Shown: positions 8,877 through 16,654, counted from the stretch's first letter. The stretch: DNA of 64,000 nt from an uncultured Parabacteroides sp. (GCF_905196875.1 NZ_CAJJWO010000017.1:1-64000), one strand, 5' to 3'. Notes: generated from the letters alone by a model not told the origin. Translations and numbers: made by a program.

Positions 8877-8884
8877 TATCTTTG
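8877..8884 (+). promoter_or_regulatory. -7 promoter box for the lipoprotein gene
   Basis: TATCTTTG matches TAnnTTTG. With transcription starting near 8891, the ATG at 8912 rather than the TTG at 8882 is the plausible start of the next gene. Confidence 0.5.
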
Positions 8885-8911
8885 TCAACCACTAATATGC
8901 AAATTTCAGGT

Positions 8912-9778
8912 ATGACGAGAAAGAATGTATTCGGTTTGCTCTTTGCTATTTTCTGTGTATCAGGAAATATTTCATGTAATAAATATCTCCTGAGCGAAAA
9001 AGACAAAGAAGAAGAAAAGGAGAATATTTTCATCGAGTCATTTGAAGGTGTTTCAAATGTGGACCTGTCCAATCGGAACAATTGGATACTGACAATGAAT
9101 TACTACTACATATATGATTATACGATAGACGGCAAAAGAATCAAATCCTTTCCTAAAGATGAGCCCTGCTACATTCCCGGTTCATTTATAACGGAAGACA
9201 ACAGCGGAAACCCCTGGGTCGGTCTGGGCTCAGGTCCGCTTATACTCTTTGCGTCACCCGGCTATTACTCCGAATTCATATCCGGAAGTACGGATAATAC
9301 ACCACCCACATTCTTCGATCAAACAACCGAAGAAAAGTTATTGGCCGCCGATTGCCTGTCTTGCCAATATATAGGAAAAGCATCAACAGTTCTTTCCGAC
9401 ATGTTAGTTCATTACAATGCTCTTCTGGATTTCGAATTGAAAAACGTGCCTGAATCGGCTAACGTTTTAGTAGAGAACCAGGTACTTATCCATCCCTTCA
9501 GGGACAAAGCGAACCTACAACATTACAAAGCAATCGTATTTGCTTATTGGGGAGAAGATAACTCGCAAGTTCATATCGCGATAGACGATAGGACTTATGT
9601 CGTCAAATTAATCCCTACCATAAACCTGTCTGATGACGATAACGGGATGTTCCCGGGTGCACTCCGCCACGTAAAAAACGACACATACTACAAGTTCTCC
9701 TTATCTTACGACAAAGAGAAAGATACATTTTCCATCGAAGAAATAGAAAACAAAGTATGGAGTCAGATGCCTGACTGA
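8912..9778 (+). CDS. Lipoprotein of unknown function
   Basis: A 288-residue exported protein. From the ATG at 8912 it has a classic signal (MTRKN then a hydrophobic stretch) and a lipidation cysteine in SGNISC|NK, followed by an acidic-lysine-rich linker (EKDKEEEKENI). The mature part is rich in aromatic and acidic residues, with a probable beta-sandwich fold in its second half. I do not recognise the family. It lies alone between the sigma-factor operon and a convergent ADP-ribosylglycohydrolase. An ATG at 8897 is possible but too close to the predicted start of transcription. Function is not assigned. Confidence 0.75.
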   Translation: MTRKNVFGLLFAIFCVSGNISCNKYLLSEKDKEEEKENIFIESFEGVSNVDLSNRNNWILTMNYYYIYDYTIDGKRIKSFPKDEPCYIPGSFITEDNSGNPWVGLGSGPLILFASPGYYSEFISGSTDNTPPTFFDQTTEEKLLAADCLSCQYIGKASTVLSDMLVHYNALLDFELKNVPESANVLVENQVLIHPFRDKANLQHYKAIVFAYWGEDNSQVHIAIDDRTYVVKLIPTINLSDDDNGMFPGALRHVKNDTYYKFSLSYDKEKDTFSIEEIENKVWSQMPD

Positions 9779-9801
9779 ACAACAAAAAGAAAAAGTTTCC
9801 C

Positions 9802-10563
9802 TTAGGAAAAGAAAAACATAAGTAATCTATTAAATTCCTTCGGTAATCTTTTTACGACTTCTTCTCTGATCGTATCCGGCACCCCATAAAAAGCCTCGGC
9901 TATCCCTCCGGTGATACAGGCCAGCGTATCGCTATCGCCACCTAAAGAGACGGCCAGGCGGATGGCATTTTCGTAGTCTGTACTATCCAGGAAGGCGATG
10001 ATTGCTTCGGGAACGGTGCCCTGGCAACTTTCATTAAAATGATAATTAGGGCGTATCTCGTCGCAGGTACGACTCAGGTCATAGGAGAAAGTCGTTTCGA
10101 TATATTGCTTGATATCCTGCTTGCTTTTACCTGTCCGTGCCAGATAGATAGCAGCCGCAGTTGCTTGTGCCCCTTTTATTCCTTCGGGATGGTTATGAGT
10201 AACGACGGCTGTATCCTTTGCTACCTCCAACGTCTTTTCCAACGAATCGAATTTCCATCCGACAGCACTTACCCGCATCGCCGAACCATTCCCCCAGCTG
10301 TTATACGGTTGCGGATCCTTTTCACGAAGCCAACCGCTGAAACGTCCACCATAACCACCTGTGGGATACGGATATTCACGTCCGTATCGTTGCATGACTT
10401 TCGCCAGGTCTCCCCCATTCAGCAACCAGTCAGCTACAGCAACCGTCATGATCGTGTCGTCCGTATAATCACTTTCGTTCGTAAACAACGGAAAGTCCGT
10501 CGTCTTAATATTATCGAATTCGTAAACGGAGCCGATGATGTCTCCTCCTATTGCACCTATCAT
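9802..10563 (-). CDS. ADP-ribosylglycohydrolase family protein
   Basis: A 253-residue member of the ADP-ribosylglycohydrolase (DraG/ARH) family, which removes ADP-ribose from proteins or nucleic acids using two magnesium ions. The metal-binding signatures are visible: the N-terminal GAIGGDIIGSVYEF, the YTDDTIMTVAVADWLL segment near 45-60, and the C-terminal GDSDTLACITGGIAEAFYG near 208-227. The ATG at 10563 is chosen because it starts directly on the conserved MIGAIGGDIIGS. The PLD-like gene upstream ends 48 bases before it on the same strand, so the two may form an operon. The natural substrate is not evident, and no ADP-ribosyltransferase gene is in the window. Confidence 0.9.
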   Translation of the reverse strand: MIGAIGGDIIGSVYEFDNIKTTDFPLFTNESDYTDDTIMTVAVADWLLNGGDLAKVMQRYGREYPYPTGGYGGRFSGWLREKDPQPYNSWGNGSAMRVSAVGWKFDSLEKTLEVAKDTAVVTHNHPEGIKGAQATAAAIYLARTGKSKQDIKQYIETTFSYDLSRTCDEIRPNYHFNESCQGTVPEAIIAFLDSTDYENAIRLAVSLGGDSDTLACITGGIAEAFYGVPDTIREEVVKRLPKEFNRLLMFFFS

Positions 10564-10611
10564 AATATTCTGATTTACAATTATTCTTAAAACAGTTTCA
10601 ACTGCAGACAC

Positions 10612-11127
10612 TTACAAAACAATCCTATCCGAACAAAACCTCTTCCGCTTACAACTCTTACACGGAACGCCCATCCACAGACAATCAAACTGTTCAACCG
10701 CCTCTTTTACCAACTCCTCTACCGAAGTAAAAACTCCCGCTTCGAAATTCCGGTTATCTTTTCCTTTCATGCCTAAAGCGGCACCCGTCAGATTAGCTGA
10801 TCCGATATAGACCTGTTTCAGATCGAATATCAATAACTTGAAATGGACGCGAGGACACAGCACACGTTCCATCCGGCACCAAAGCAGCGGGTACTTATCG
10901 AAGTCATCGCGGAAGTTCTGTCCCGGCTCTTTGGCATGGATCAAACGGATCTCCACTCCTTCCTTTACCTTCTGTTCCAAAAGCTTCAGCAAGGGAACAG
11001 CCTCTTTTCCTTCCTTAATATACAGGTCTTTAATATCAGCCGTACCGATCCAGACTGTTCGTTTGGCCTGCCGGATCGCTTCGATAAGGAAAGAGTAATG
11101 TTCTTCGTTTTTAATGTATCGGAGCAT
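10612..11127 (-). CDS. Single-domain phospholipase D-like protein with C-terminal cysteine cluster
   Basis: A 171-residue PLD-superfamily protein. One HKD motif is present: HFKLLIFDLKQVYIGSANLT near 110-130, with the His, Lys and Asp in place and a typical GSANLTGAALG. A single motif implies activity as a dimer, as in Nuc-type nucleases. The C-terminus carries CKSCKRKRFC, which could bind a metal and hold nucleic acid. The start at 11127 (MLRYIKNEEHYSFLIEAI) is preferred over 11238 because the extra 37 residues look non-coding. It precedes the ADP-ribosylglycohydrolase on the same strand. Nuclease or phosphodiesterase activity is likely from the family; the substrate is unknown. Confidence 0.85.
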   Translation of the reverse strand: MLRYIKNEEHYSFLIEAIRQAKRTVWIGTADIKDLYIKEGKEAVPLLKLLEQKVKEGVEIRLIHAKEPGQNFRDDFDKYPLLWCRMERVLCPRVHFKLLIFDLKQVYIGSANLTGAALGMKGKDNRNFEAGVFTSVEELVKEAVEQFDCLWMGVPCKSCKRKRFCSDRIVL

Positions 11128-11304
11128 AAATAATAATTTCTCTGATGAAACCCTGGTGTCACACCATAGACTATTCAAATATATAGGATAAATTCCATTC
11201 CGACAATTATTAAGCGAGTGATAAGAAATAAAAATCACGCATTCTATCAGTTCTCAGATTAATTTCATACTTTTACAGACATACCCAAAGAAAGACATGA
11301 ACCT

Positions 11305-11490
11305 ATGAGATCAGTCATATTATATAGCCTGCTGCTTTGCTTTCTTCTTTCCGGATGTACCAACAAACAAAAGCAACCGACAATCATTGGCGGTGCAGCC
11401 GGCACAACCGAAATCATCATTGCCGATCCGGATACACAACGATATGAGATAGATTCGCCTATTCCTTTAAAGTCCGCGGAAGCCACTTAA
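11305..11490 (+). CDS. Small lipoprotein, 61 residues
   Basis: A short secreted lipoprotein. MRSVILYSLLLCFLLSGC is a textbook signal peptide and lipobox (LLSGC) followed by TNKQKQ, and about 43 mature residues ending IPLKSAEAT. The ATG follows a purine-rich leader (AAAGAAAGACATGAACCT). The mature segment GAAGTTEIIIADPDTQRYEID has no family I recognise. The overlapping minus-strand frame has no such signature and is a shadow. Confidence 0.65.
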   Translation: MRSVILYSLLLCFLLSGCTNKQKQPTIIGGAAGTTEIIIADPDTQRYEIDSPIPLKSAEAT

Positions 11491-11576
11491 ATTGTTAGAC
11501 CTTATTCCTAAATGAATATATTAATGAAAAGAGTAAAACGGATAGTAAATTCAACAAATTAATAATATAGAATAGT

Positions 11577-12164
11577 ATGCAAAACAAGAAAGTATTAGTG
11601 TTTCTGGCAAAGGCATTCGAGACGATGGAATTTAGTGCTTTTATAGATATTCTTGGTTGGGCCAGAGTTGATTATGGTCATAATTTGTTCGTAGACACTT
11701 GTGGTTTTACTGAAAAGGTCATAAGCACTTTCAATATACCTGTTATAGTCGATAAAACCATTGAAGAAATAAACGTCGACGAATATGACGCATTAGTAAT
11801 ACCCGGTGGATTTGATGAATTTGGTTTTTATGAAGAGGTATATGACGAAAGATTCTTAAACTTAGTCCGGGAGTTTAATGCAAAAGGCAAAATTATTGCA
11901 TCAGTTTGTTCCGGAGCATTCCCGTTAGGAAAAAGTGGAATCCTTAAGAACCGGAGAGCTACTACTTACCACTTAAGAGACGGCTATTGGCAAAATAAAC
12001 TAAAAGAATTTGGAGTGAATGTAGTGAACGAACCAGTAGTAGTCGATGACAATATTATTACTTCTTATTGCCCGGAGACAGCTCCCAAAGTTGCATTCGA
12101 ATTATTAAAGATGCTGACCTCGGAAGAAGATACTGCGGTAATAAAAAAAGCTATGGGATTTTAA
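11577..12164 (+). CDS. DJ-1/PfpI family protein
   Basis: A 195-residue protein of the class-I glutamine-amidotransferase-like DJ-1/PfpI superfamily. It starts with the first strand KVLVFLAKAFETMEF, has the VIPGGFDEFGFY loop near 80-90, and the nucleophile elbow ASVCSGAFPLGKSG with the Cys near residue 118. Members are deglycases, chaperones or proteases, and the precise reaction cannot be read here. A glutamate in the FETMEF segment fits the Glu that polarises the DJ-1 cysteine. It is a single gene, converging on the XRE regulator across a strong hairpin (12263-12315). Confidence 0.88.
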   Translation: MQNKKVLVFLAKAFETMEFSAFIDILGWARVDYGHNLFVDTCGFTEKVISTFNIPVIVDKTIEEINVDEYDALVIPGGFDEFGFYEEVYDERFLNLVREFNAKGKIIASVCSGAFPLGKSGILKNRRATTYHLRDGYWQNKLKEFGVNVVNEPVVVDDNIITSYCPETAPKVAFELLKMLTSEEDTAVIKKAMGF

Positions 12165-12262
12165 GAAGCTGTTTTGGAATTATTGTATGGTTCATTTCTT
12201 ACAGATGTGAGTGTTTCTGTGTTGCAGTCTTCAACCATACTATTTATTATCCCGGAATATCT

Positions 12263-12315
12263 CAACAAAAGTTTTCTAAAATAAAACCTTCATTTATTTT
12301 GTAAAACTTTTGTTG
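12263..12315. terminator. Long AT-rich hairpin between convergent genes
   Basis: CAACAAAAGTTTT (12263-12275) is the exact inverse of AAAACTTTTGTTG (12303-12315), and inside it AAAATAAA pairs with TTTATTTT, so 21 of 23 stem positions pair around a seven-base loop. It lies between the ends of the PfpI and XRE genes and can serve as a bidirectional terminator. Its length is greater than usual for that role. Confidence 0.6.
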
Positions 12316-12387
12316 TGTGAACCTTCTTGTACCCCCCGTCCTACATATAGTTTGATTGCTGCATAAACCGCTGAAGGACAGAATCAT

Positions 12388-12816
12388 TTATTTCTTTTCG
12401 TTCAATAGCTTTTCAAGTAAGGCTACTTTCTCTTTTTCATTAGCCAGCATACGTTCGTATAAAGAGGCATTCTCTTTGTTTAGTTCAAGAATCTTTTTGA
12501 CAGGGTGCTGATTTAATTCATTAACTTCACCAATATATCCTATACTTCCATCTTCAAAACTATTATTTTCAAAAACCACAGAAATCGGAGTTTCTTCCAT
12601 ATTTTCAATAACTTCCGGTGCGACTTTCAGGATAGCTGCAATTTTTACCAGATAATCTCTTCCTATTTCACGCTGTTTTTCCAACTGAGAAATAAACTGC
12701 TGACTAACGCCTAGTTTTTCTGCCAGATCCTCTTGTTTTATATCTTCATACCGGCGTATCTTACTGACATTTAGCCCCTGATGAACTTTCTTATCCTTTA
12801 CGTTTTCTGTTTCCAT
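12388..12816 (-). CDS. XRE-family helix-turn-helix regulator
   Basis: A 142-residue protein with a Cro/CI-type helix-turn-helix at about 17-72 (IKQEDLAEKLGVSQQFISQLEKQREIG), an acidic linker, and a C-terminal coiled coil (about 105-140: LELNKENASLYERMLANEKEKVALLEKLL) that should drive dimerisation. It is a DNA-binding repressor or antitoxin-like protein. No toxin gene adjoins it, so a stand-alone regulator is more likely. Its promoter carries a TATATTTG box at 12844-12851. Confidence 0.88.
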   Translation of the reverse strand: METENVKDKKVHQGLNVSKIRRYEDIKQEDLAEKLGVSQQFISQLEKQREIGRDYLVKIAAILKVAPEVIENMEETPISVVFENNSFEDGSIGYIGEVNELNQHPVKKILELNKENASLYERMLANEKEKVALLEKLLNEKK

Positions 12817-12843
12817 GCTATCTATTTTCTTTTAAAAGTGAAA

Positions 12844-12851
12844 CAAATATA
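12844..12851 (-). promoter_or_regulatory. -7 promoter box for the XRE regulator
   Basis: TATATTTG on the minus strand, an exact TAnnTTTG match 27 bases before the ATG at 12816. Confidence 0.5.
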
Positions 12852-12925
12852 TAAACAAATCTCCATATTCCGATGAAGATGTAAGGATATAACAGAATAT
12901 CCGGTCTTTCTGCTCCTTGTACAAA

Positions 12926-12961
12926 CTTGTAAAATACAAGCTGGTACTTGTATTTTACAAG
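12926..12961. repeat. Paired 15-bp inverted repeats (CTTGTAAAATACAAG)
   Basis: CTTGTAAAATACAAG (12926-12940) and its exact reverse complement (12947-12961) are separated by six bases. Each copy is itself a CTTGTA-3-TACAAG palindrome, with centres 21 bp apart. It lies 46 bases after the HU-like stop and 75 bases upstream of the XRE -7 box. It may be the HU-like gene's terminator or a two-site operator for the XRE protein. Confidence 0.55.
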
Positions 12962-13007
12962 TAGATCTTCTACACCTATTCAAAATTAGATGCTGAACTT
13001 AAAAAGC

Positions 13008-13646
13008 CTACTCATTGCTTTTTTCCTCTTCCTGCATCCCTTTCTGCCAATTATCCTTCAATACATAATACTTCTGCTTTCCTCTTCCCAGCCGGAGCAA
13101 TTTACCTTCTTCGTGGAGTTTCTTCAGGTCTTTCAGGGCCTGGTAGCGGCTGCATTGATTGAAACACATACAGTCGGATGAGGAAATGAGCTGTTTGGCT
13201 TCCAGTTTGGTGAGGATGCGTTGCAGACGTTCCTCTTCGGCCTGTTCTTTGCGTTTGGGAAGGACGGCGCGTTCCAGAGGTATTGATCTCAATTGCTGTT
13301 TGAGCTGGGGGGAAGAACGGTAGACTACATTGTTGAAACTGATCGACTCGGCACGGATCTGCTTCGGGTTAGTGATGTCTTTCGGGGTTTTCAAGGTAAC
13401 GGAGAAATTACCTATACCATCCAGATCAACGGTTTCGCCATATTTCAAATGAAAGGCCAACCTGTCCGACAATGCGCGGATCACCCCCTTCACATCTGCG
13501 GAACTGAACGAACAGAGATCGGCTATCTCATCAGCCAGATTGTCGGTCGTAACTTTTCCACCGGAGACGACTTTCGCATACAATGAACCTGTTTCGCCCG
13601 TCTCACGGTTCGGCGGGTTCTTATAGAACGTATATTTAGCACACAT
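13008..13646 (-). CDS. HU-like DNA-binding protein with C-terminal winged-helix extension
   Basis: A 212-residue protein. Residues 1-125 follow the HU/IHF-like family seen in Bacteroidota (KVVSGGKVTTDNLADEI, then GETVDLDGIGNFSVTL), which bends DNA. Residues about 135-205 form a probable winged helix (RLQRILTKLEAKQLISSSD ... RYQALKDLKKLHEEGKLL, then LGRGKQKYYVL), giving a second DNA-binding surface, so it is longer than ordinary 90-residue HU. The start at 13646 (MCAKYTFYKNPP) is chosen over 13652, as this is the usual family beginning. It is divergent from yaaA across an unusual palindrome array and may itself bind there. The cysteines CMCFNQC are noticeable but of unknown use. Confidence 0.85.
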   Translation of the reverse strand: MCAKYTFYKNPPNRETGETGSLYAKVVSGGKVTTDNLADEIADLCSFSSADVKGVIRALSDRLAFHLKYGETVDLDGIGNFSVTLKTPKDITNPKQIRAESISFNNVVYRSSPQLKQQLRSIPLERAVLPKRKEQAEEERLQRILTKLEAKQLISSSDCMCFNQCSRYQALKDLKKLHEEGKLLRLGRGKQKYYVLKDNWQKGMQEEEKSNE

Positions 13647-13684
13647 AAGCAATAGATTTAAGTTTTAAGTCCTTATTATTTAGT

Positions 13685-13701
13685 TCGAAATATACGAATA
13701 A
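13685..13701 (-). promoter_or_regulatory. Promoter element of the HU-like gene (left mirror element)
   Basis: Read on the minus strand: TTATTCGTATATTTCGA, containing the near-consensus -7 box TATATTTC. A TTGC about 20 bases upstream can act as the -33 element. The element starts exactly 26 bp from the edge of the palindrome array. Confidence 0.5.
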
Positions 13702-13727
13702 TTATTCTTTTGTGCAAGCATAAATTC

Positions 13728-13793
13728 AATTTTGAGCTAGCTCAAAATTAAATTCGACCATGCTAAAAATTAATTTCGAGCATGCTCAAAAGT
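13728..13793. repeat. Three contiguous 22-bp palindromic operators
   Basis: Three head-to-tail 22-bp units lie at 13728-13749, 13750-13771 and 13772-13793, with two-fold centres at 13738.5, 13760.5 and 13782.5. The cores are TTTTGAGCTAGCTCAAAA (perfect), TTCGACCATGCTAAAA (degenerate) and TTTCGAGCATGCTCAAAA. The 22-bp period is two helical turns, so three dimers would line up on one face. It lies midway between the HU-like and yaaA promoters. Confidence 0.8.
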
Positions 13794-13819
13794 AAAAAAA
13801 TAGCAGAGAAAAATAGTAG

Positions 13820-13836
13820 TTATTCGTATGCTTTGA
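13820..13836 (+). promoter_or_regulatory. Promoter element of yaaA (right mirror element)
   Basis: TTATTCGTATGCTTTGA, matching 14 of 17 bases of the left element and also exactly 26 bp from the array edge. TATGCTTTG resembles the -7 box with one extra base. It lies 60 bases before the yaaA ATG. Confidence 0.45.
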
Positions 13837-13896
13837 GTTAGAATATAAAGAAGAAAGCATTAATTTTACCCGATAAACCAGAAACAACAAGTAAAT

Positions 13897-14661
13897 ATGC
13901 TAATCATCCTCACGTCGGCCAAGACAATGACCGGCACTTCTAAAATAAAAGCTCCTGCGGGGTCAACGCCCCGTTTTGCTCAGGAAGCGAATGAAATTGC
14001 CCTGAATATGGCGCAGTTCTCTACCGACGAACTGAAAAAGATATTGAAGCTGAACCCAAAACTGGCACTGGAGAATTACAACCGGTTCCAGGAGTTCCAT
14101 ACCGAAGAGGTTCACGCGCTCCAGGCATTGCTGGCTTATACCGGAGTGGTTTTCAAGAATATCAACCCCAAAGATTTCACGGAAGAAGATTTCCTGTATG
14201 CGAACGATCATCTGCGGATCGCTTCTATCTGCTACGGATTATTGCGTCCGCTCGACCGGATCAAGCCTTACCGGATGGAATATGAAGTGAAATTACCGGA
14301 GTTGGGCGAAGGGAATATGTACAACTTCTGGCGCGGACGGCAGACGAAACTGCTGATCGACGAGGTGAAGAAGAACGACAATATCCTGATAAACCTCGCC
14401 AGTCACGAAATACAAGGGGCATACGACTGGAAAAAGGTAGGCAAAGCAGTCCGAATCATCACCCCGGAATTTAAGGTATGGAAAGACGGAAAGGCACAAA
14501 CCATCGTGATCTATACCAAGATGGCTCGCGGACAAATGACCCGCCACATACTTAAAAACCGGATTACCGATCCGGAAGAATTGAAAAACTTCTCGTGGGA
14601 AGGCTACACCTGGGATGCGAGCCTGTCGGAGGGCGACAACTGGGTATTTCTGCAAAGCTAG
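13897..14661 (+). CDS. yaaA: Peroxide stress protein YaaA (UPF0246)
   Basis: A 254-residue protein of the YaaA/DUF328 family. In E. coli YaaA lowers free intracellular iron and protects DNA from hydrogen peroxide under OxyR control (family knowledge). The hallmark motifs are visible: LIILTSAKTM at the start, LLAYTGVVFKNI near 75, LRIASICYGLLRPLDRIKPYRMEY near 110-130, NMYNFWRGR near 150, LINLASHEIQGA near 170 and ARGQMTRHILKNRI near 215. The length matches the family. It is divergent from an HU-like DNA-binding gene across a symmetric palindrome array, which suggests the two respond to the same signal, plausibly oxidative damage. Confidence 0.95.
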   Translation: MLIILTSAKTMTGTSKIKAPAGSTPRFAQEANEIALNMAQFSTDELKKILKLNPKLALENYNRFQEFHTEEVHALQALLAYTGVVFKNINPKDFTEEDFLYANDHLRIASICYGLLRPLDRIKPYRMEYEVKLPELGEGNMYNFWRGRQTKLLIDEVKKNDNILINLASHEIQGAYDWKKVGKAVRIITPEFKVWKDGKAQTIVIYTKMARGQMTRHILKNRITDPEELKNFSWEGYTWDASLSEGDNWVFLQS

Positions 14662-14729
14662 GAGTAAAGAAATCGCCGCTTCGCTCAATAAACCGGAGGG
14701 AAAAGCGTTATATGTATGTTCCTTTTTAA

Positions 14730-15788
14730 ATGAATGATGAAATGAAAAAGACCTGTTTACTATTGCTTTTGCTCGTTGGAATAATCTACATAAACGAAGG
14801 TTATAAGATTATAAGCGAAGATATGCCGGTGAAAAGTACCACTGAAGGTTCCCTGTCGGACATTGCCGAAGAGGTGATCGCCATCCCGTTGGAAACGACC
14901 TCCGACTGCCGGTTGAAACATGCCACGCAGATCAAGCGCGACAGGAATGAGTTGTTCCTGGTAAGCAACGGACAGCTTTTCCATTTCGACTGTTCCGGTA
15001 AGTTCCTGAGCCGGGTTACCAGCAATCAGCATTTCCTGGTTGCCGACTATGTGATCGATCCGATCGAAAGACAATTGATCATTATGGACGACAAGGAAAA
15101 TGTCTATTATTATGATTACGCCGGGACGCTGCTGGAAAGAAAAAGTCTTGCCGGAATCAATCCGCTGAATACCCCTACCCGGCTGATGTATCACAACCGC
15201 CATATCTGGATGACGGCACAATCGTTGTCGCCTTCCGCAAATGAACCCGGTAAACAATGCGTCAACCAGTGGCTATACAAGTTCGATACGACATTTAATC
15301 TGCAGGATGCACGCCGACTGACGGCTGCCGATCTGGGACGCTTCTATCTCGGAGCCTGCTTCCCTGCCGAATTGTCTGTTGCCGACGGGAATGTGTATGC
15401 TTACTCGCCTTCCACCCAGCCCGATGAACTGCTGGCGGACACGCTCTATCTGATTAACCGGAACAAACTGAATATCCATGAAGATTATTCATCGATCCTG
15501 CCGTTGTGCATTGCCGGACGCTATCTGGTTTCCACCTACTCGAATGCCGCCGAGGAAGAGCTGAATTATACATTCTGCTACGACCGCCGGGAGAATTATT
15601 CGTATAATGTAACAGGAGGTTTCGAAGATAATTTCTACCACACGGGAAGAGTACCCGACCTGAAATCGCTGGATGCCTATAACAATTCTTTCTGTTATTG
15701 CCGTTCGGGGGAAGAGGTGAAGAAGGCTTTCCCGGATCGTACGGAAGAGGATAATCCGGTCTTGTTCATCGTCCGGATGAAAGCATAA
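14730..15788 (+). CDS. Exported six-bladed beta-propeller protein
   Basis: A 352-residue protein of the Bacteroidota 6-bladed beta-propeller type. A hydrophobic N-terminal segment (KKTCLLLLLLVGIIYI) serves as signal or anchor. The mature part begins with the typical EEVIAIPLETTSDCRLKHATQIKRDRNELFLVSNGQLFHFDCSGKF-like pattern (described here in parts: VIAIPLETT and LFHFDCSGKF), then repeated blades with DYAGTLLERK. Translation may start at 14742 (MKKTCLL), which gives a more usual signal peptide. No lipobox is present. Such proteins are common beside glycan and envelope genes, but ligands are unknown. It follows yaaA by 68 bases and may be cotranscribed with it. Confidence 0.8.
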   Translation: MNDEMKKTCLLLLLLVGIIYINEGYKIISEDMPVKSTTEGSLSDIAEEVIAIPLETTSDCRLKHATQIKRDRNELFLVSNGQLFHFDCSGKFLSRVTSNQHFLVADYVIDPIERQLIIMDDKENVYYYDYAGTLLERKSLAGINPLNTPTRLMYHNRHIWMTAQSLSPSANEPGKQCVNQWLYKFDTTFNLQDARRLTAADLGRFYLGACFPAELSVADGNVYAYSPSTQPDELLADTLYLINRNKLNIHEDYSSILPLCIAGRYLVSTYSNAAEEELNYTFCYDRRENYSYNVTGGFEDNFYHTGRVPDLKSLDAYNNSFCYCRSGEEVKKAFPDRTEEDNPVLFIVRMKA

Positions 15789-15850
15789 TGAAAGGGGAAT
15801 GAAAGCGAAATGAAGGCTCTGCCGTCACTGCCCCATCTATAAAAAACAAA

Positions 15851-15902
15851 TATCCGGACATTTACCTTCAAGAAATGAATGCTGAAGGCAAATGTCCGGA
15901 TA
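15851..15902. terminator. Bidirectional terminator
   Basis: TATCCGGACATTT (15851-15863) pairs with AAATGTCCGGATA (15890-15902), with CCTTC/GAAGG extending the stem. It is placed between the converging propeller and outer-membrane protein genes, with A-run and T-run flanks on the correct sides. Confidence 0.8.
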
Positions 15903-15916
15903 AACTATTTACAGGA

Positions 15917-16654
15917 TCAGAATAACCGGCCGCAGAAGCGAACCTTCATCACCGGATAAACGGTCAGCTTATCCATGACCTTTGTGAAATCATCGTCACT
16001 GTCTGCTAACGCACCACTCAAATCTCCGTCACTTGAGTAAAGTTTAGGTGATCCGTGGAATTGTACTCCCAGTTCAAACTGTACGCCTATACGCTTTTTA
16101 GGAACAGCGCGTCCGAAACCGACACCGATATAAGGACGGAATCCCGATACCTTAAAGCCACCGGATACATTACCGTTCTTATCGACCGGGATTACTTGAT
16201 CGCCGATAATAATACCTGCCTGGCCACCTTCTTGTACATACTCGGCCAATTCATCACTATGCCCTTTGACCTTCAGCAGCTTGTTGCCACCGAAATAAGC
16301 ACCGGCAGTAACAAAGAAAGAAGAACTCAGGAACGGATAATAATTTACCAGCAACTCACCGGATGCACGCTTCATGTTACCTGTAAGATTAAGGGATGAG
16401 TTTTCTTCTAACTTTGAGTCTTTCAGATCTACATCCACATCCGTATCAAAGCTGAAACCCGGCATAAAAGAAACACCTCCGCGGATAGCAAAATGGGGAG
16501 TGACAGGGGTTGCCACATCTATACCGATACCTGTTGTACCTGCACTTACACCAACAGAAAGAGAATTGAAAATGCCCAGCTCCTTTTGAGCAGAAACATG
16601 ATTGCACATCATACCAATGGACAGAATAGCCCAAAGAAAAATGATCTTTTTCAT
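15917..16654 (-). CDS. Outer-membrane beta-barrel protein
   Basis: A 245-residue protein with a signal peptide (MKKIIFLWAILSIGMMCNHVSAQ) and alternating-residue strands typical of a small outer-membrane barrel: VGVSAGTTGIGIDVATPV, HFAIRGGVSFMPGF, GELLVNYYPF, FFVTAGAYFGG, FRPYIGVGFGRAVP, IGVQFELGVQFHG, and a C-terminal strand ending VMKVRFCGRLF. An exposed acidic loop (SSDGDLSGALADSDDDFTK) precedes the last strand. Ligand or function is unknown. It is transcribed alone. Confidence 0.85.
   Translation of the reverse strand: MKKIIFLWAILSIGMMCNHVSAQKELGIFNSLSVGVSAGTTGIGIDVATPVTPHFAIRGGVSFMPGFSFDTDVDVDLKDSKLEENSSLNLTGNMKRASGELLVNYYPFLSSSFFVTAGAYFGGNKLLKVKGHSDELAEYVQEGGQAGIIIGDQVIPVDKNGNVSGGFKVSGFRPYIGVGFGRAVPKKRIGVQFELGVQFHGSPKLYSSDGDLSGALADSDDDFTKVMDKLTVYPVMKVRFCGRLF

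Noticed and set aside
13728..13793. CRISPR or plasmid iterons
   Set aside because: Only three 22-bp palindromes without spacers, and no replication gene; a promoter operator fits better.
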